Assembly (NCBI GenBank): GCA_036821185.1
Contig: DAISKD010000004.1
Location: forward strand, 1 to 64,000
Reading direction: 5' to 3'
Length of the DNA: 64,000 bases
Origin: CALJTV01 sp036821185
GTDB lineage: Bacteria; Chloroflexota; Dehalococcoidia; GIF9; UBA5629
The notes below the pieces were generated by a model. The model searched no databases and was not told the DNA's origin. It worked only from the letters and a program-made list of their open reading frames with translations. How positions within the stretch are numbered: position 1 is the first letter of the stretch; each line of letters begins with the position of its first letter. Shown one piece after another: positions 31,230 to 39,419 of the stretch. A program made the translations under genes and the position numbers.

Positions 31230-31886
31230 TCACCCCCCTCCATAAAATTTACACACCTCCCTTAATAAACACCTCGTGCAGAGTGGTAGGCGGGCACGAC
31301 AAGCCCGCCTACCATGCGTTATCAGCAGGACATGGAAGCGATATACATCCTCAGGCGCCACCATTGACTCCAGTTCCCGGTGCGCAATCTCCACCGAAGT
31401 CCCTTCCTCTATCAGTCCCAGCCTGGTTGCCACCCGATACACATGTGTGTCCACCGGCAATGCTGGCATCCTGAGACCAAAAAGCAGTACACAGCTCGCC
31501 GTCTTCATCCCCACCCCGGGCAGCTCCGTCAGCCACCGTCTGGCATCCTCGACCGACATTTCCTTCAAAAAACTCAAGTCGAAACCGCCGCACCTCCGCC
31601 TTATCTCCGTAAGCGCCTGCTTAATGTACCTTGCCTTAACCTTTCCCAGACCGCCGCTTTGAATACATCTTGCTATTTCCTCCTCACCAGCCTGGGCCAT
31701 TTCTTCCCAGGTGGGAAACGAGCCCATCAGCCTTCTGAAAGCTGGCTCCGAGTTTCTGTCTGAAGTATTCTGTGAGAGGATGGTCTGCACCAGCACCGCT
31801 ATCGGGTCGCCACGTACCCGCCACCGCGGTAGCCCGTACTCCTGTTTTAGAAGCTGTAAAATCCGCTTTGGGTCTTTCCTTGCCAT
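31230..31886 (-). CDS. nth: Endonuclease III (HhH-GPD, 4Fe-4S)
   Basis: A base-excision repair glycosylase/AP lyase that removes oxidised pyrimidines. The 218-residue protein has the helix-hairpin-helix LTELPGVGMKTASCVLLFG with the catalytic Lys (GMKTA), the catalytic Asp in PVDTHVYRVATRLG, the substrate segment VLVQTILSQNTSD, and a C-terminal 4Fe-4S cluster with spacing C-x6-C-x2-C-x5-C (residues about 194-210). The length is normal. A TATAAT 7 bases before the ATG points to a leaderless mRNA. UvsE or MutY alternatives are excluded by motif and length. Confidence 0.93.
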   Translation of the reverse strand: MARKDPKRILQLLKQEYGLPRWRVRGDPIAVLVQTILSQNTSDRNSEPAFRRLMGSFPTWEEMAQAGEEEIARCIQSGGLGKVKARYIKQALTEIRRRCGGFDLSFLKEMSVEDARRWLTELPGVGMKTASCVLLFGLRMPALPVDTHVYRVATRLGLIEEGTSVEIAHRELESMVAPEDVYRFHVLLITHGRRACRARLPLCTRCLLREVCKFYGGG

Positions 31887-31893
31887 GAATGCT

Positions 31894-31899
31894 ATTATA
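31894..31899 (-). promoter_or_regulatory. -10 box for a leaderless nth mRNA
   Basis: A perfect minus-strand TATAAT ends 7 bases before the nth ATG (31886), with no SD between. No good -35 hexamer is present. Confidence 0.5.
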
Positions 31900-31984
31900 C
31901 AACAGGGTAAAACAAGAACTGGTATTCACCGTCCTCGAAGGCGAGAGCCAACAAAACCGAAATTCGACCAGAAATGAAAAACGG

Positions 31985-32210
31985 AGTTCCCACGGTCAAG
32001 GGAGAGGGAAAGCGCAGGCGAAGTGGAACGATAGCACAAGAGCATTTGGAAGCCCCCTCTCCCTTGATGGACAGGGTAGTATGTGTCCGTGTGGGAATCG
32101 ACCGTTGGAACACTCCCCCTCTCCCTTAAGGGAGACCGCCAAAAATCCTCTCCATTTAGGGAGAGCCCCCACAAAACCCTCTCCCTTTAGGGAGAGGGTT
32201 AGGGTGAGGG
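31985..32210. repeat. Cluster of palindromic intergenic repeats between nth and prs
   Basis: The 398-base gap (31887-32284) holds no gene. It carries at least three pieces of the palindrome family: a full core with TTAGGGTGAGGG tail at 32177-32210, a core-like CCCTCTCCCTTAAGGGAGA near 32117-32135 and a diverged CCTCTCCATTTAGGGAGAG near 32147-32165. Related half-sites occur at 31997-32010 and 32055-32070. Downstream, a TATAAT at 32250-32255 may be the prs -10 box. The rest of the gap shows nothing recognisable. Confidence 0.75.
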
Positions 32211-32284
32211 TGATAACCTTCTACATAACACACCGAAGAGCATTGGTGCTATAATTATCTCACCGATAGCAAAGGGGAAAGCCA

Positions 32285-33223
32285 ATGGACGAACTCAAGG
32301 TCTTCACCGGCAATGCCCACCCGGTCCTGGCTCAGGCGATCTGCGATTACCTCGGCATACCGCTGGGCAAGGCTGAGGTGTTTGAGTTCAGCAACGAGAA
32401 CATCTTCGTCCGCATCCTGGAAAATGTACGCGAGCGGGACGTGTTCATCGTCCAGCCCCTGTCCTCGCCGGTGAACAAGAACCTGGTAGAGCTGCTCATC
32501 ATGATAGACGCCTTCAAGCGGGCTTCCGCGGGCAGGATCACCGCCGTCATCCCGTATTATGCCTACGGTCGCACCGATAAGAAAGACCAGCCCCGGGTGC
32601 CCATCACCGCCCGACTCATTGCTGATTTGCTCACCACCGCCGGTGCCAATCGTCTGCTCACCATCGACCTCCATGCCCCCCAGATCCAGGGGTTCTTTAA
32701 TATCCCCGTGGACGAACTCACCGCGCTGTTCATCCTCAGCGAGTACTGGAAAAAGAAAAAGCTCGATGACCTGGTGGTAGTTGCCACCGACATCGGCATC
32801 ACCAAACGCGCTCGCGACCTGGCAGCCAAGCTCCATGCTCCGCTGGCTATTATCGAAAAAAGGCGCATCGGCAACATCGACGCCACTGAGACGCTGAACA
32901 TCATCGGTGAGGTCGAGGGCAAACGCGCCCTCACCGTGGACGACGAAATAGATACCGCTGGCTCTCTGGTCGGCGCCGTGGATACTCTCTTAAAGCAGGG
33001 TGCCACCGAGGTCTATGCTTGCTGCACCCACCCCATATTCTCCGGACAAGCTATAAAGCGCATCGCTGAGTCACCGGTCAAAGAGGTTGTGGTCACCGAT
33101 ACCGTGCCGGTAAACGGCGAGAAAAAACTGGGCAAGATGACAGTGCTCTCCGTAGCCTCGCTGCTCGGTGAAGCCATCCATCGCATCCATACCGGCCTCT
33201 CTATAGGCGCCATGTTCGAATAA
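32285..33223 (+). CDS. prs: Ribose-phosphate pyrophosphokinase (PRPP synthase)
   Basis: Makes PRPP from ribose 5-phosphate and ATP for nucleotide, His and Trp synthesis. The 312-residue class I enzyme has the ATP-binding FSNENIFVRI and DVFIVQPLSSPVN loops, IPYYAYGRTDKKDQPRVPIT, TIDLHAPQIQGFF, and the PRPP loop LTVDDEIDTAGSL with the AYACCTHPIFSGQA-like segment (VYACCTHPIFSG). The usual VDDMIDTAGT is slightly changed here. An SD, AAAGGGG, lies before the ATG. It is followed after 5 bases by secA, so the two are probably cotranscribed. Confidence 0.95.
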   Translation: MDELKVFTGNAHPVLAQAICDYLGIPLGKAEVFEFSNENIFVRILENVRERDVFIVQPLSSPVNKNLVELLIMIDAFKRASAGRITAVIPYYAYGRTDKKDQPRVPITARLIADLLTTAGANRLLTIDLHAPQIQGFFNIPVDELTALFILSEYWKKKKLDDLVVVATDIGITKRARDLAAKLHAPLAIIEKRRIGNIDATETLNIIGEVEGKRALTVDDEIDTAGSLVGAVDTLLKQGATEVYACCTHPIFSGQAIKRIAESPVKEVVVTDTVPVNGEKKLGKMTVLSVASLLGEAIHRIHTGLSIGAMFE

Positions 33224-33228
33224 ACGTT

Positions 33229-35835
33229 ATGTTTAAATGGCTTGGCAGTCTCCTGGACTCCAACGAAAAGGAACTGAAACGTCTCGAACCCTTGGTGGCA
33301 AAAATAAACTCCCTCGAGCCACAGTTCGAGAGGCTGACTGACGCCCAACTCCGTGACAAAACAGAAGAGTTCAAAACCCGCCTGAAGTCTGGCGAGACTC
33401 TGGATGACCTCCTCCCTGAAGCCTTCGCCGCCGTGAGGGAAGCATCCAAACGCACGCTGGGAGAACGCCACTTCGATGTACAGCTAATGGGCGGCATCGT
33501 CCTCCACCAGGGCAAAATCGCCGAGATGAAGACCGGTGAGGGCAAGACACTAGTTGCCACCCTCCCTCTATACCTAAACGCCCTCACCGGCAAGGGCTGT
33601 CATCTGGTCACCGTTAACGACTACCTGGCACGCCGCGATGCCTACTGGATGGGCCCCATTTACCACCTTCTCGGACTTACCGTAGCAAGCATCTACCCTC
33701 CCCTCCATCCGGACGAGCACTTGCCAGCACGACTCTACGACCCAACCTACAACGATGAAAAAGACACACGGTGGACACATTTTCGTCCTATAACCCGCCG
33801 GGAGGCCTACCTGGCAGACATCACCTACGGCACCAACAACGAGTTTGGCTTCGACTACCTCAGGGACAACATGGCTCTCGACCTTTCCCAATGTGTCCAG
33901 CGCGAACTGAACTATGCCATCGTGGACGAGGTGGACAACATCCTTATAGACGAAGCCCGCACCCCGCTCATCATCAGCGGTACCGCCCAAGAAGCCACAG
34001 ACAAATACTATACCTTCGCCCGCCTGGTGGCACAGCTCAGACCCGACGAAGACTACACTATGGAAGAAAAAGAGCGCCAGGTCTACCTCACAGAATCTGG
34101 CATGAGTAAGATGGAGCGGTGGCTCCGCCAGGAAGGCATGCTAAAAGCCCCCAACCTCTATGACCCCTCCAACTATGCTCTAAACCAGTACATAAATAAT
34201 GCCCTCAGGGCACAGGTACTTTTCAAGCGTGACCGCGACTATGTGGTCAAGGACGGGCAGGTTATCATCGTCGATGAGTTCACCGGCAGGTTGATGTTCG
34301 GCAGACGCTACTCTGAAGGCCTGCACCAGGCGATTGAAGCCAAAGAACGGGTAAAAATACAGCCGGAAAGCATCACCATGGCCACCATCACCTTCCAGAA
34401 CTACTTCCGGTTGTACAAGAAGCTGGCAGGCATGACCGGTACTGCTGCCACCGAAGCCGAGGAGTTCCACAAGATCTACAATCTAGAGGTGGTGGTCATC
34501 CCCACAAACAAGCCCATGATCCGTGTGGACTATCCCGATAAAGTCTACAAGGACGAAGACTCCAAGTTCAAAGCTGTGGTCAAGGAAATAGAGGAGCTGC
34601 ACCGCCAGGGGAGACCGGTACTGGTCGGTACAGTCTCCATAGAAAAATCGGAAAAGCTCAGCGACATGCTCAAGAGGCGAGGCATCCCCCACCAGGTGCT
34701 CAATGCCAAACACCATGAAAAAGAGGCTGCCATCATCGCCCAGGCAGGACGTATTGGCGCTGTCACCGTTGCTACCAACATGGCGGGGCGTGGCGTGGAC
34801 ATCATCCTCGGTGGCAATCCGGCGGGCCGCGACCCCAAAGAGTGGCAAGAAGAACATGACAGGGTCGTCCAGCTCGGCGGCCTGCATGTCACCGGCACCG
34901 AGCGTCATGAAGCCAGGCGGATCGACAACCAGCTCCGCGGTCGTGCTGGTAGACAGGGCGACCCCGGTAGCTCCCGCTTCTATGTCTCGCTTGAAGACGA
35001 TATCGTCCGACGCTTCGGCGGCGACCGTATCAAAGGCTTCATGGAGTGGGCGGGCTTCGACGAGAACACCCCCATTGAACACCCAATGGTCAGCAAAGCG
35101 ATCGAAAATGCCCAGGTAAGGGTAGAGGGCTACCACTTCGACATCCGCAAGCACCTCGTGGAATATGACGATGTGGTCAACAAACACCGTGAGGTCATCT
35201 ACTCCGAACGCCGAAAAATCCTCGAGGGCGCTGACCTCAAAGCCAACATCTTGAATATGGTGAGGAAGGAGATAGAAAAGCTGGTCTCCATCCACTGCGG
35301 TGAAGAGGTACTTGAACCGGACATCGAGGGCTTACAACAGGAGCTTGCTTTAATCTTCCCCACACCTCCCCGGATTGACCCCAATTTAATCACCCGCCTC
35401 AGACCAAAGCAGCTTGCCGAGTCCCTTGTCAGACATGCTGAGGAGCTCTACGAACAGAAAGAAAAGGAGATCGGCAGTTACAACATGCGCCTGGTGGAAA
35501 GGCTGGTGATGCTTCGCACCATAGACACCCTGTGGATGGAGCATCTCACTGCCATGGACCATCTGAGACAGGAGGCTAACCTGTACGCCATCCGGGGCAT
35601 TGAGCCCCTGGTCATCTACAAAAAAGAGGGGCACGCCCGCTTCAACAGCCTCATCGCCAGCATCCAGCACGATGTTGTCCACACCATCTTTAGAGTAGAG
35701 CTAAAGAAAGAGCCGGCCCCACAGAGGCAGCCCCAGAAGGCCCCGGTCGGGGTCAGGGCAAGCAAAAAGGTGGGGCGCAACGACCCCTGCCCCTGTGGCT
35801 CAGGCAAAAAATACAAACACTGCTGCGGCAGATAG
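33229..35835 (+). CDS. secA: Preprotein translocase ATPase SecA
   Basis: Drives Sec-dependent export through SecYEG. The 868-residue protein shows Walker A EMKTGEGKTLVATLP, the helicase segment DEVDNILIDEARTPLIISG, the preprotein-crosslinking domain, the second nucleotide-binding fold with GRAGRQGDPGSSRFYVSLED, the helical scaffold, and a C-terminal SEC-C zinc site with CPCGSGKKYKHCC. The length is close to the E. coli enzyme. No SD is evident in the 5-base gap after prs, suggesting translational coupling. A palindromic repeat lies 8 bases after the stop and may end transcription. Confidence 0.97.
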   Translation: MFKWLGSLLDSNEKELKRLEPLVAKINSLEPQFERLTDAQLRDKTEEFKTRLKSGETLDDLLPEAFAAVREASKRTLGERHFDVQLMGGIVLHQGKIAEMKTGEGKTLVATLPLYLNALTGKGCHLVTVNDYLARRDAYWMGPIYHLLGLTVASIYPPLHPDEHLPARLYDPTYNDEKDTRWTHFRPITRREAYLADITYGTNNEFGFDYLRDNMALDLSQCVQRELNYAIVDEVDNILIDEARTPLIISGTAQEATDKYYTFARLVAQLRPDEDYTMEEKERQVYLTESGMSKMERWLRQEGMLKAPNLYDPSNYALNQYINNALRAQVLFKRDRDYVVKDGQVIIVDEFTGRLMFGRRYSEGLHQAIEAKERVKIQPESITMATITFQNYFRLYKKLAGMTGTAATEAEEFHKIYNLEVVVIPTNKPMIRVDYPDKVYKDEDSKFKAVVKEIEELHRQGRPVLVGTVSIEKSEKLSDMLKRRGIPHQVLNAKHHEKEAAIIAQAGRIGAVTVATNMAGRGVDIILGGNPAGRDPKEWQEEHDRVVQLGGLHVTGTERHEARRIDNQLRGRAGRQGDPGSSRFYVSLEDDIVRRFGGDRIKGFMEWAGFDENTPIEHPMVSKAIENAQVRVEGYHFDIRKHLVEYDDVVNKHREVIYSERRKILEGADLKANILNMVRKEIEKLVSIHCGEEVLEPDIEGLQQELALIFPTPPRIDPNLITRLRPKQLAESLVRHAEELYEQKEKEIGSYNMRLVERLVMLRTIDTLWMEHLTAMDHLRQEANLYAIRGIEPLVIYKKEGHARFNSLIASIQHDVVHTIFRVELKKEPAPQRQPQKAPVGVRASKKVGRNDPCPCGSGKKYKHCCGR

Positions 35836-35843
35836 CCCGCTTT

Positions 35844-35885
35844 CCCCTCTCCCCTGATGGGGAGAGGATTAGGGTGAGGGGCAAG
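35844..35885. repeat. Diverged palindromic repeat after secA
   Basis: The palindrome CCCCTCTCCCC-TGAT-GGGGAGAGG and the following ATTAGGGTGAGGGG belong to the same family as copies at 21, 101, 16385 and 32177. As an RNA hairpin directly after secA it could act in termination or protect the mRNA end. From 35886 to 35999 nothing else is recognised. Confidence 0.7.
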
Positions 35886-35999
35886 GACTAACAAAAAGTC
35901 CCCATTCCACTAAGCGCTCATATGTGTCACCACCCCCGAAATCTGCTACACTAGTATCAAGAAACATTCGGGGATAGAAAACGGCAGGGGGGGCTGCAA

Positions 36000-36242
36000 A
36001 TGAAAGCCAGCCTGGGGGTCACCACCTGTGACAAATGCCAGCAACCCATGACCAAAGGACAACCTGTTATTATAGTAGTTGAGGGCGACATCGCCGAGTC
36101 AGGTGACATTTTGACTTTCGACGGTTCCTGCGTCCACTACGCCTGCCACCGCGAATGCTGGGACAGGATAAAAGAAGCTGACGAAGCTGGAGCCGACAGG
36201 GCCCTGCCACCGCGAATGCTGGGACAGGATTATAGACAATGA
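36000..36242 (+). CDS. Small treble-clef/LIM-like zinc protein with altered C-terminus
   Basis: An 80-residue protein with a CDKC knuckle (C10, C13) and a HYACHREC segment (about 47-54), together resembling a LIM or treble-clef zinc site. An acidic beta region lies between them. A 28-base direct repeat (36142-36169 and 36203-36230, offset 61) makes the last 13 residues a frame-shifted reading of the CHRECWDR coding sequence. The original protein may therefore have ended differently. It lies just upstream of the EVE-nuclease gene; a functional link is possible but unproven. The SD is G-rich but not standard. Confidence 0.55.
   Translation: MKASLGVTTCDKCQQPMTKGQPVIIVVEGDIAESGDILTFDGSCVHYACHRECWDRIKEADEAGADRALPPRMLGQDYRQ
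36142..36230 (+). repeat. 28-base direct repeat inside the small zinc-protein gene
   Basis: CCTGCCACCGCGAATGCTGG and the next 8 bases occur at 36142-36169 and again at 36203-36230. The 61-base offset is not a multiple of three, so the second copy is read in another frame. This is a recent-looking tandem duplication. Confidence 0.9.
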
Positions 36243-36274
36243 GGAACATATAAGCCCCGGAGGATTATAAGCTC

Positions 36275-37093
36275 ATGAACTACTGGATGGCAGTAGGTTC
36301 ACCGGCAAACTGGAAAGAGGCGTTCGAAAAGGGAAATATATGGGGGCTTACAGCAAGACAAGAACATCGTTGGGACAAACTTCACGAAAATGATATCATC
36401 CTGTTCTACGCCACTCAGCCAATTGCTGGCATCATAGGCTACGGCTTGGTGCAAACAAAGTTTCGCCAAGATAAGCCACTCTGGCATGAAGAAATTAAAG
36501 AGAACAAGGTAATATATCCATTACGTTTTGAGTTCAATGTGGAACACTGTCTTCCGCCAGACGCGTGGCAAACTGAAAGAATAACCTCCGACGCTTTAAA
36601 GCTCAGGGTTTCCATAGGCTTTCAATCGCTTGACCCTCAGTTAGCCGAGCAAATAATCTCCGAGCTCAAAAAGCATGGGATCGAGCAACCGCAGGAGGCG
36701 CTCTCGCATAAAGAACTCCAGCAAAAACTAATTCAAATTGGTAGACTCCAGAACTACATTGCAGAATCAGAGTATCCTTTTGACATAGGAAAGCTCGATG
36801 TGGTCTGGAGAAGGATAGAGCGCTCAGTACCTACCTTCGTCTTTGAGATTCAAATCGGCGGGGACATTTACCATGCCCTGGCAAAGCTTAAGCACGCATA
36901 CGACATGTGGAATAGTCACCTTTATTTAGTAGCATCCAAGGATGACTATAATAAAGCAAGAGGCCTCCTGTCAGGGACTTTCCACGAAATAGCTGACCGA
37001 ACCAAGTTCATCGAAACCGAGAAGGTGCAGGAGCTTTACCAGCGGAAAATGGCTTTTATAGAACTCGAAAAGGAACTCGGTATTAGCATTTAG
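36275..37093 (+). CDS. EVE-like domain fused to a PD-(D/E)XK nuclease domain
   Basis: The 272-residue protein's N-terminal half (1-135) looks like an EVE/PUA-superfamily reader (MNYWMAVGSP, W23, then DIILFYATQPIAGIIGYGLV), the kind that holds modified bases in an aromatic cage. The C-terminal half (about 155-260) has the restriction-endonuclease fold: FDIGKLDVVW (D175), then FVFEIQIGGD (E191-x-Q193) and the helix-strand HALAKLKHAYDMWNSHLYLVAS. EVE or YTH-like readers fused to nucleases are known modification-dependent restriction enzymes, so restriction of modified foreign DNA is a reasonable inference. GGAGG stands 11 bases before the ATG. Activity and the modification recognised are unknown. 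Confidence 0.68.
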   Translation: MNYWMAVGSPANWKEAFEKGNIWGLTARQEHRWDKLHENDIILFYATQPIAGIIGYGLVQTKFRQDKPLWHEEIKENKVIYPLRFEFNVEHCLPPDAWQTERITSDALKLRVSIGFQSLDPQLAEQIISELKKHGIEQPQEALSHKELQQKLIQIGRLQNYIAESEYPFDIGKLDVVWRRIERSVPTFVFEIQIGGDIYHALAKLKHAYDMWNSHLYLVASKDDYNKARGLLSGTFHEIADRTKFIETEKVQELYQRKMAFIELEKELGISI

Positions 37094-37115
37094 ATTCTCA
37101 GAAGAGACACAAGAC

Positions 37116-37336
37116 ATGCTTGACCGGGATGTGGTGGAGCAATTCCTTAACTGCAAGCTTGCAGACATAGAAATGCCCGCCGATATCGATAGGGCGGCTC
37201 TCGTCGAGGCTTTTTTCGGTATGTCGAGGACGACTACTACGAATGGCTCAAGGACAACTTTAAGTCCTTCTTTAACCACGGAGACCCTGACTGGGAGTGG
37301 ATAAGACGGAAAATCGCACTCCTGGAAATGACCTAG
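37116..37336 (+). pseudogene. Frameshifted or -1-frameshifting acidic small protein, paralog of the next gene
   Basis: The frame from ATG 37116 runs to a stop at 37304, but after Phe at 37215 the protein loses all similarity to its neighbour. In the -1 frame the sequence continues with DDYYEWLKDNFKSFF and HGDPDW, ending at a TAG at 37334-37336. This closely matches the next gene (EEYFDWLKDYFEPFF, KGDPNW). The switch falls on T TTT TTC (37211-37217), a textbook -1 slippery heptamer and a 6-T run. A programmed frameshift, a one-base deletion, or an error in the homopolymer are all possible. The intact product would have about 73 residues. Confidence 0.6.
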
Positions 37337-37402
37337 AAATAGGCCCCGATTGCACACCGCCCGTCTTCGGCTTATACTCTATGAGAGAGGGGGAATTTAA
37401 AT

Positions 37403-37636
37403 ATGTTAGACAGCGAATTTGAGGACGAGTCCGCAGGTTGGGAACTGGACGAGTTTGACCTGGAAAGTACCGATGACCTCGATCTGGACATGCTGGCAGA
37501 GGAAGTCGTATCCGAAGCCCTCGACGAGGAGTATTTCGACTGGCTCAAGGACTATTTCGAACCTTTCTTCAAAAAGGGCGACCCGAACTGGGATGAAATA
37601 GACGAGCGGATCCGCCGCCTTGGACTGGACAATTGA
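37403..37636 (+). CDS. Acidic small protein, intact tandem paralog
   Basis: A 77-residue, very acidic protein (about 26 Asp and Glu) beginning MLDSEFEDESAGWELDEFD, with the C-terminal conserved block EEYFDWLKDYFEPFF and KGDPNW that also appears, frameshifted, in the gene just upstream. It has no membrane segment, Cys or catalytic motif. The family is not recognised. It sits between the EVE-nuclease gene and polX, whose start codon overlaps or touches its stop (TGA at 37634), so it is probably cotranscribed with polX. It may be a DNA-mimic or partner protein, which is speculation from charge alone. Confidence 0.6.
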   Translation: MLDSEFEDESAGWELDEFDLESTDDLDLDMLAEEVVSEALDEEYFDWLKDYFEPFFKKGDPNWDEIDERIRRLGLDN

Positions 37637-37638
37637 CC

Positions 37639-39357
37639 ATGAAGAATATCGAAATAGCTAAAGTCTTCCAGGATATGGCCGATTTGCTGGAGCTTAAGGG
37701 CGAAAACCCGTTTAAGATCCGCGCCTACCAGCGTGCCGCCAGGGCCATCGAACATTTGCCCAAAGAGCTGGAAATCATGGTCGAAGAGGAAGAGGACCTA
37801 CAGGGTATCCCGGGCGTCGGCGAGGCGATAGCAAAGAAAATTACCGAACTGGTGACCATCGGTAAGCTGCGCATCTATGAGGAGCTGAAAGCTGAATTCC
37901 CTGAGGGCATAACCGCACTGCTGGAAATACCCGGCATCGGTCCCAAGACGGCAAAGAGGCTGTCTACCGAACTGGGTATCAGGTCAGTGGACGAGCTGGA
38001 GCAAGCAATCAAGGACGGTAGGGTGGCTAAACTGTTCCGCCTTGGCGAGAAGACCGCCGAGAATATCTTGCAGCAAATCCAGGCGCTCAGACGTAAGGAT
38101 CAGCGCATCCCAATCGGAGAAGCCCTACCCATCGTCGAGGAGGTGCTCAGTGCCCTGCGCAACATTCCGGGCGTGAAAAATCTTACCCCCGCTGGCAGCC
38201 TGCGCCGCTTCCGAGAAACGGTGGGCGATATCGACCTCATGGGCACCGCCGATAACCCCGAGGAGGTAATCAAGGCCTTCGTCTCTCTGCCCCAAATCAG
38301 ACAGGTGCTGGCACAGGGACCTACCAAAGCCAGCGTCATCCTCCCCGGCGGGCTTCAGGCTGACCTGAGGATGGTGGAACATGACTCTTTCGGCTCACTC
38401 CTTCAGTACTTCACCGGCAGCAAACAGCATAACATCGCCCTGCGCACTAAGGAACAGAAGAAAGGACTGAAGCTCAGTGAGTACGGGATAACTGACCTGT
38501 CCACCAACACCCTGGAGAAGTTCGCCACCGAGGAGGAGTTCTATCACCGCCTCGGTCTGCAGTATATCCCGCCGGAATTGAGGGAAGACCAGGGTGAGAT
38601 AGAACTTGCCGAAAAGGGCGCCCTGCCCAGGCTCGTTGAGCTTTCGGACATTAGGGGCGATTTCCATGTTCATACTAAGTGGAGCGATGGGCACGACTCT
38701 ATCGAGGACATGGTCAGGGCAGCTAAAGCGCTGGGGTATAAGTACATCGCCATCACCGACCACTCCATAGGGCGGGGCATAGCCAAAGGGCTTAACGAGG
38801 AACGTCTGAGACAGCAGATAGAGGAAATAAGGCGCCTCAATGAGAGCATGAGTGATTTCTCCATCCTAACCGGCATCGAGGTGGATATCAGGGCTGACGG
38901 TACGATAGACCTGCCGGACGAACTCCTCGCCGAACTGGATGTGGTCATCGCCGCCATTCATTCCGCCATGACACAGAGCGAGGAACAGATAACCAGGCGC
39001 ATCCTCAATGCCATTGAGAACCCGCATGTGGACATCATCGCCCACCCCACCTGCCGCCTCATCGGCGAGCGCGAGCCAGCTGCCGTGGACATGGAAGCGG
39101 TGTTCAAAGCTGCAGCCAGATATAATAAGGCACTGGAGATAAATGCCATGCCCGACAGGCTGGATCTCAAAGACACACATATCTACCGGGCAAGGGAGCT
39201 CGGCGTGAAGCTGGCTATAGGCACGGATGCCCACAGCGCCACCCAACTGGGCTTTATGCGCTTCGGCGTGGGCATCGCCAGACGGGGCTGGTGTCGGGCA
39301 GAAGATGTGCTCAATACTAGACCGCTCGACCAGGTGCTGGCTTTCTTCCGTCGCTGA
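37639..39357 (+). CDS. polX: DNA polymerase X family protein with PHP domain
   Basis: A repair polymerase and 3'-5' exonuclease. The 572-residue protein has helix-hairpin-helix motifs (LQGIPGVGEAIAKKI, LEIPGIGPKTAKRL), the family X palm with GSLRRFRETVGDIDLMGTA (catalytic GS and DID), and a C-terminal PHP domain (about 335-560). The PHP metal motifs are seen as GDFHVHTKWSDGHDS, TDHS, DIIAHPTCR and GTDAHSA. The layout matches Bacillus YshC/PolX and the Thermus enzyme. ATG 37639 is chosen; a TTG two codons upstream overlaps the previous stop. Confidence 0.93.
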   Translation: MKNIEIAKVFQDMADLLELKGENPFKIRAYQRAARAIEHLPKELEIMVEEEEDLQGIPGVGEAIAKKITELVTIGKLRIYEELKAEFPEGITALLEIPGIGPKTAKRLSTELGIRSVDELEQAIKDGRVAKLFRLGEKTAENILQQIQALRRKDQRIPIGEALPIVEEVLSALRNIPGVKNLTPAGSLRRFRETVGDIDLMGTADNPEEVIKAFVSLPQIRQVLAQGPTKASVILPGGLQADLRMVEHDSFGSLLQYFTGSKQHNIALRTKEQKKGLKLSEYGITDLSTNTLEKFATEEEFYHRLGLQYIPPELREDQGEIELAEKGALPRLVELSDIRGDFHVHTKWSDGHDSIEDMVRAAKALGYKYIAITDHSIGRGIAKGLNEERLRQQIEEIRRLNESMSDFSILTGIEVDIRADGTIDLPDELLAELDVVIAAIHSAMTQSEEQITRRILNAIENPHVDIIAHPTCRLIGEREPAAVDMEAVFKAAARYNKALEINAMPDRLDLKDTHIYRARELGVKLAIGTDAHSATQLGFMRFGVGIARRGWCRAEDVLNTRPLDQVLAFFRR

Positions 39358-39419
39358 CAAATCGTAAAATCTGATTCGGTCGTTGCGTTTACATACATGC
39401 GACAGAAGTGGGGACCTAT

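Noticed and set aside
32255..32836. Open frame of 193 codons antisense to prs
   Set aside because: Opposes conserved PRPP-synthase motifs and has no start signals.
34483..35295. A 270-codon open frame antisense to secA
   Set aside because: It lies wholly inside secA on the other strand, has no SD or promoter, and its composition mirrors the secA codon pattern. secA is unambiguous.
36275..37636. Toxin-antitoxin pair
   Set aside because: The small acidic genes do not look like known antitoxins, and the 272-residue protein is too large and of a different fold for a typical toxin.
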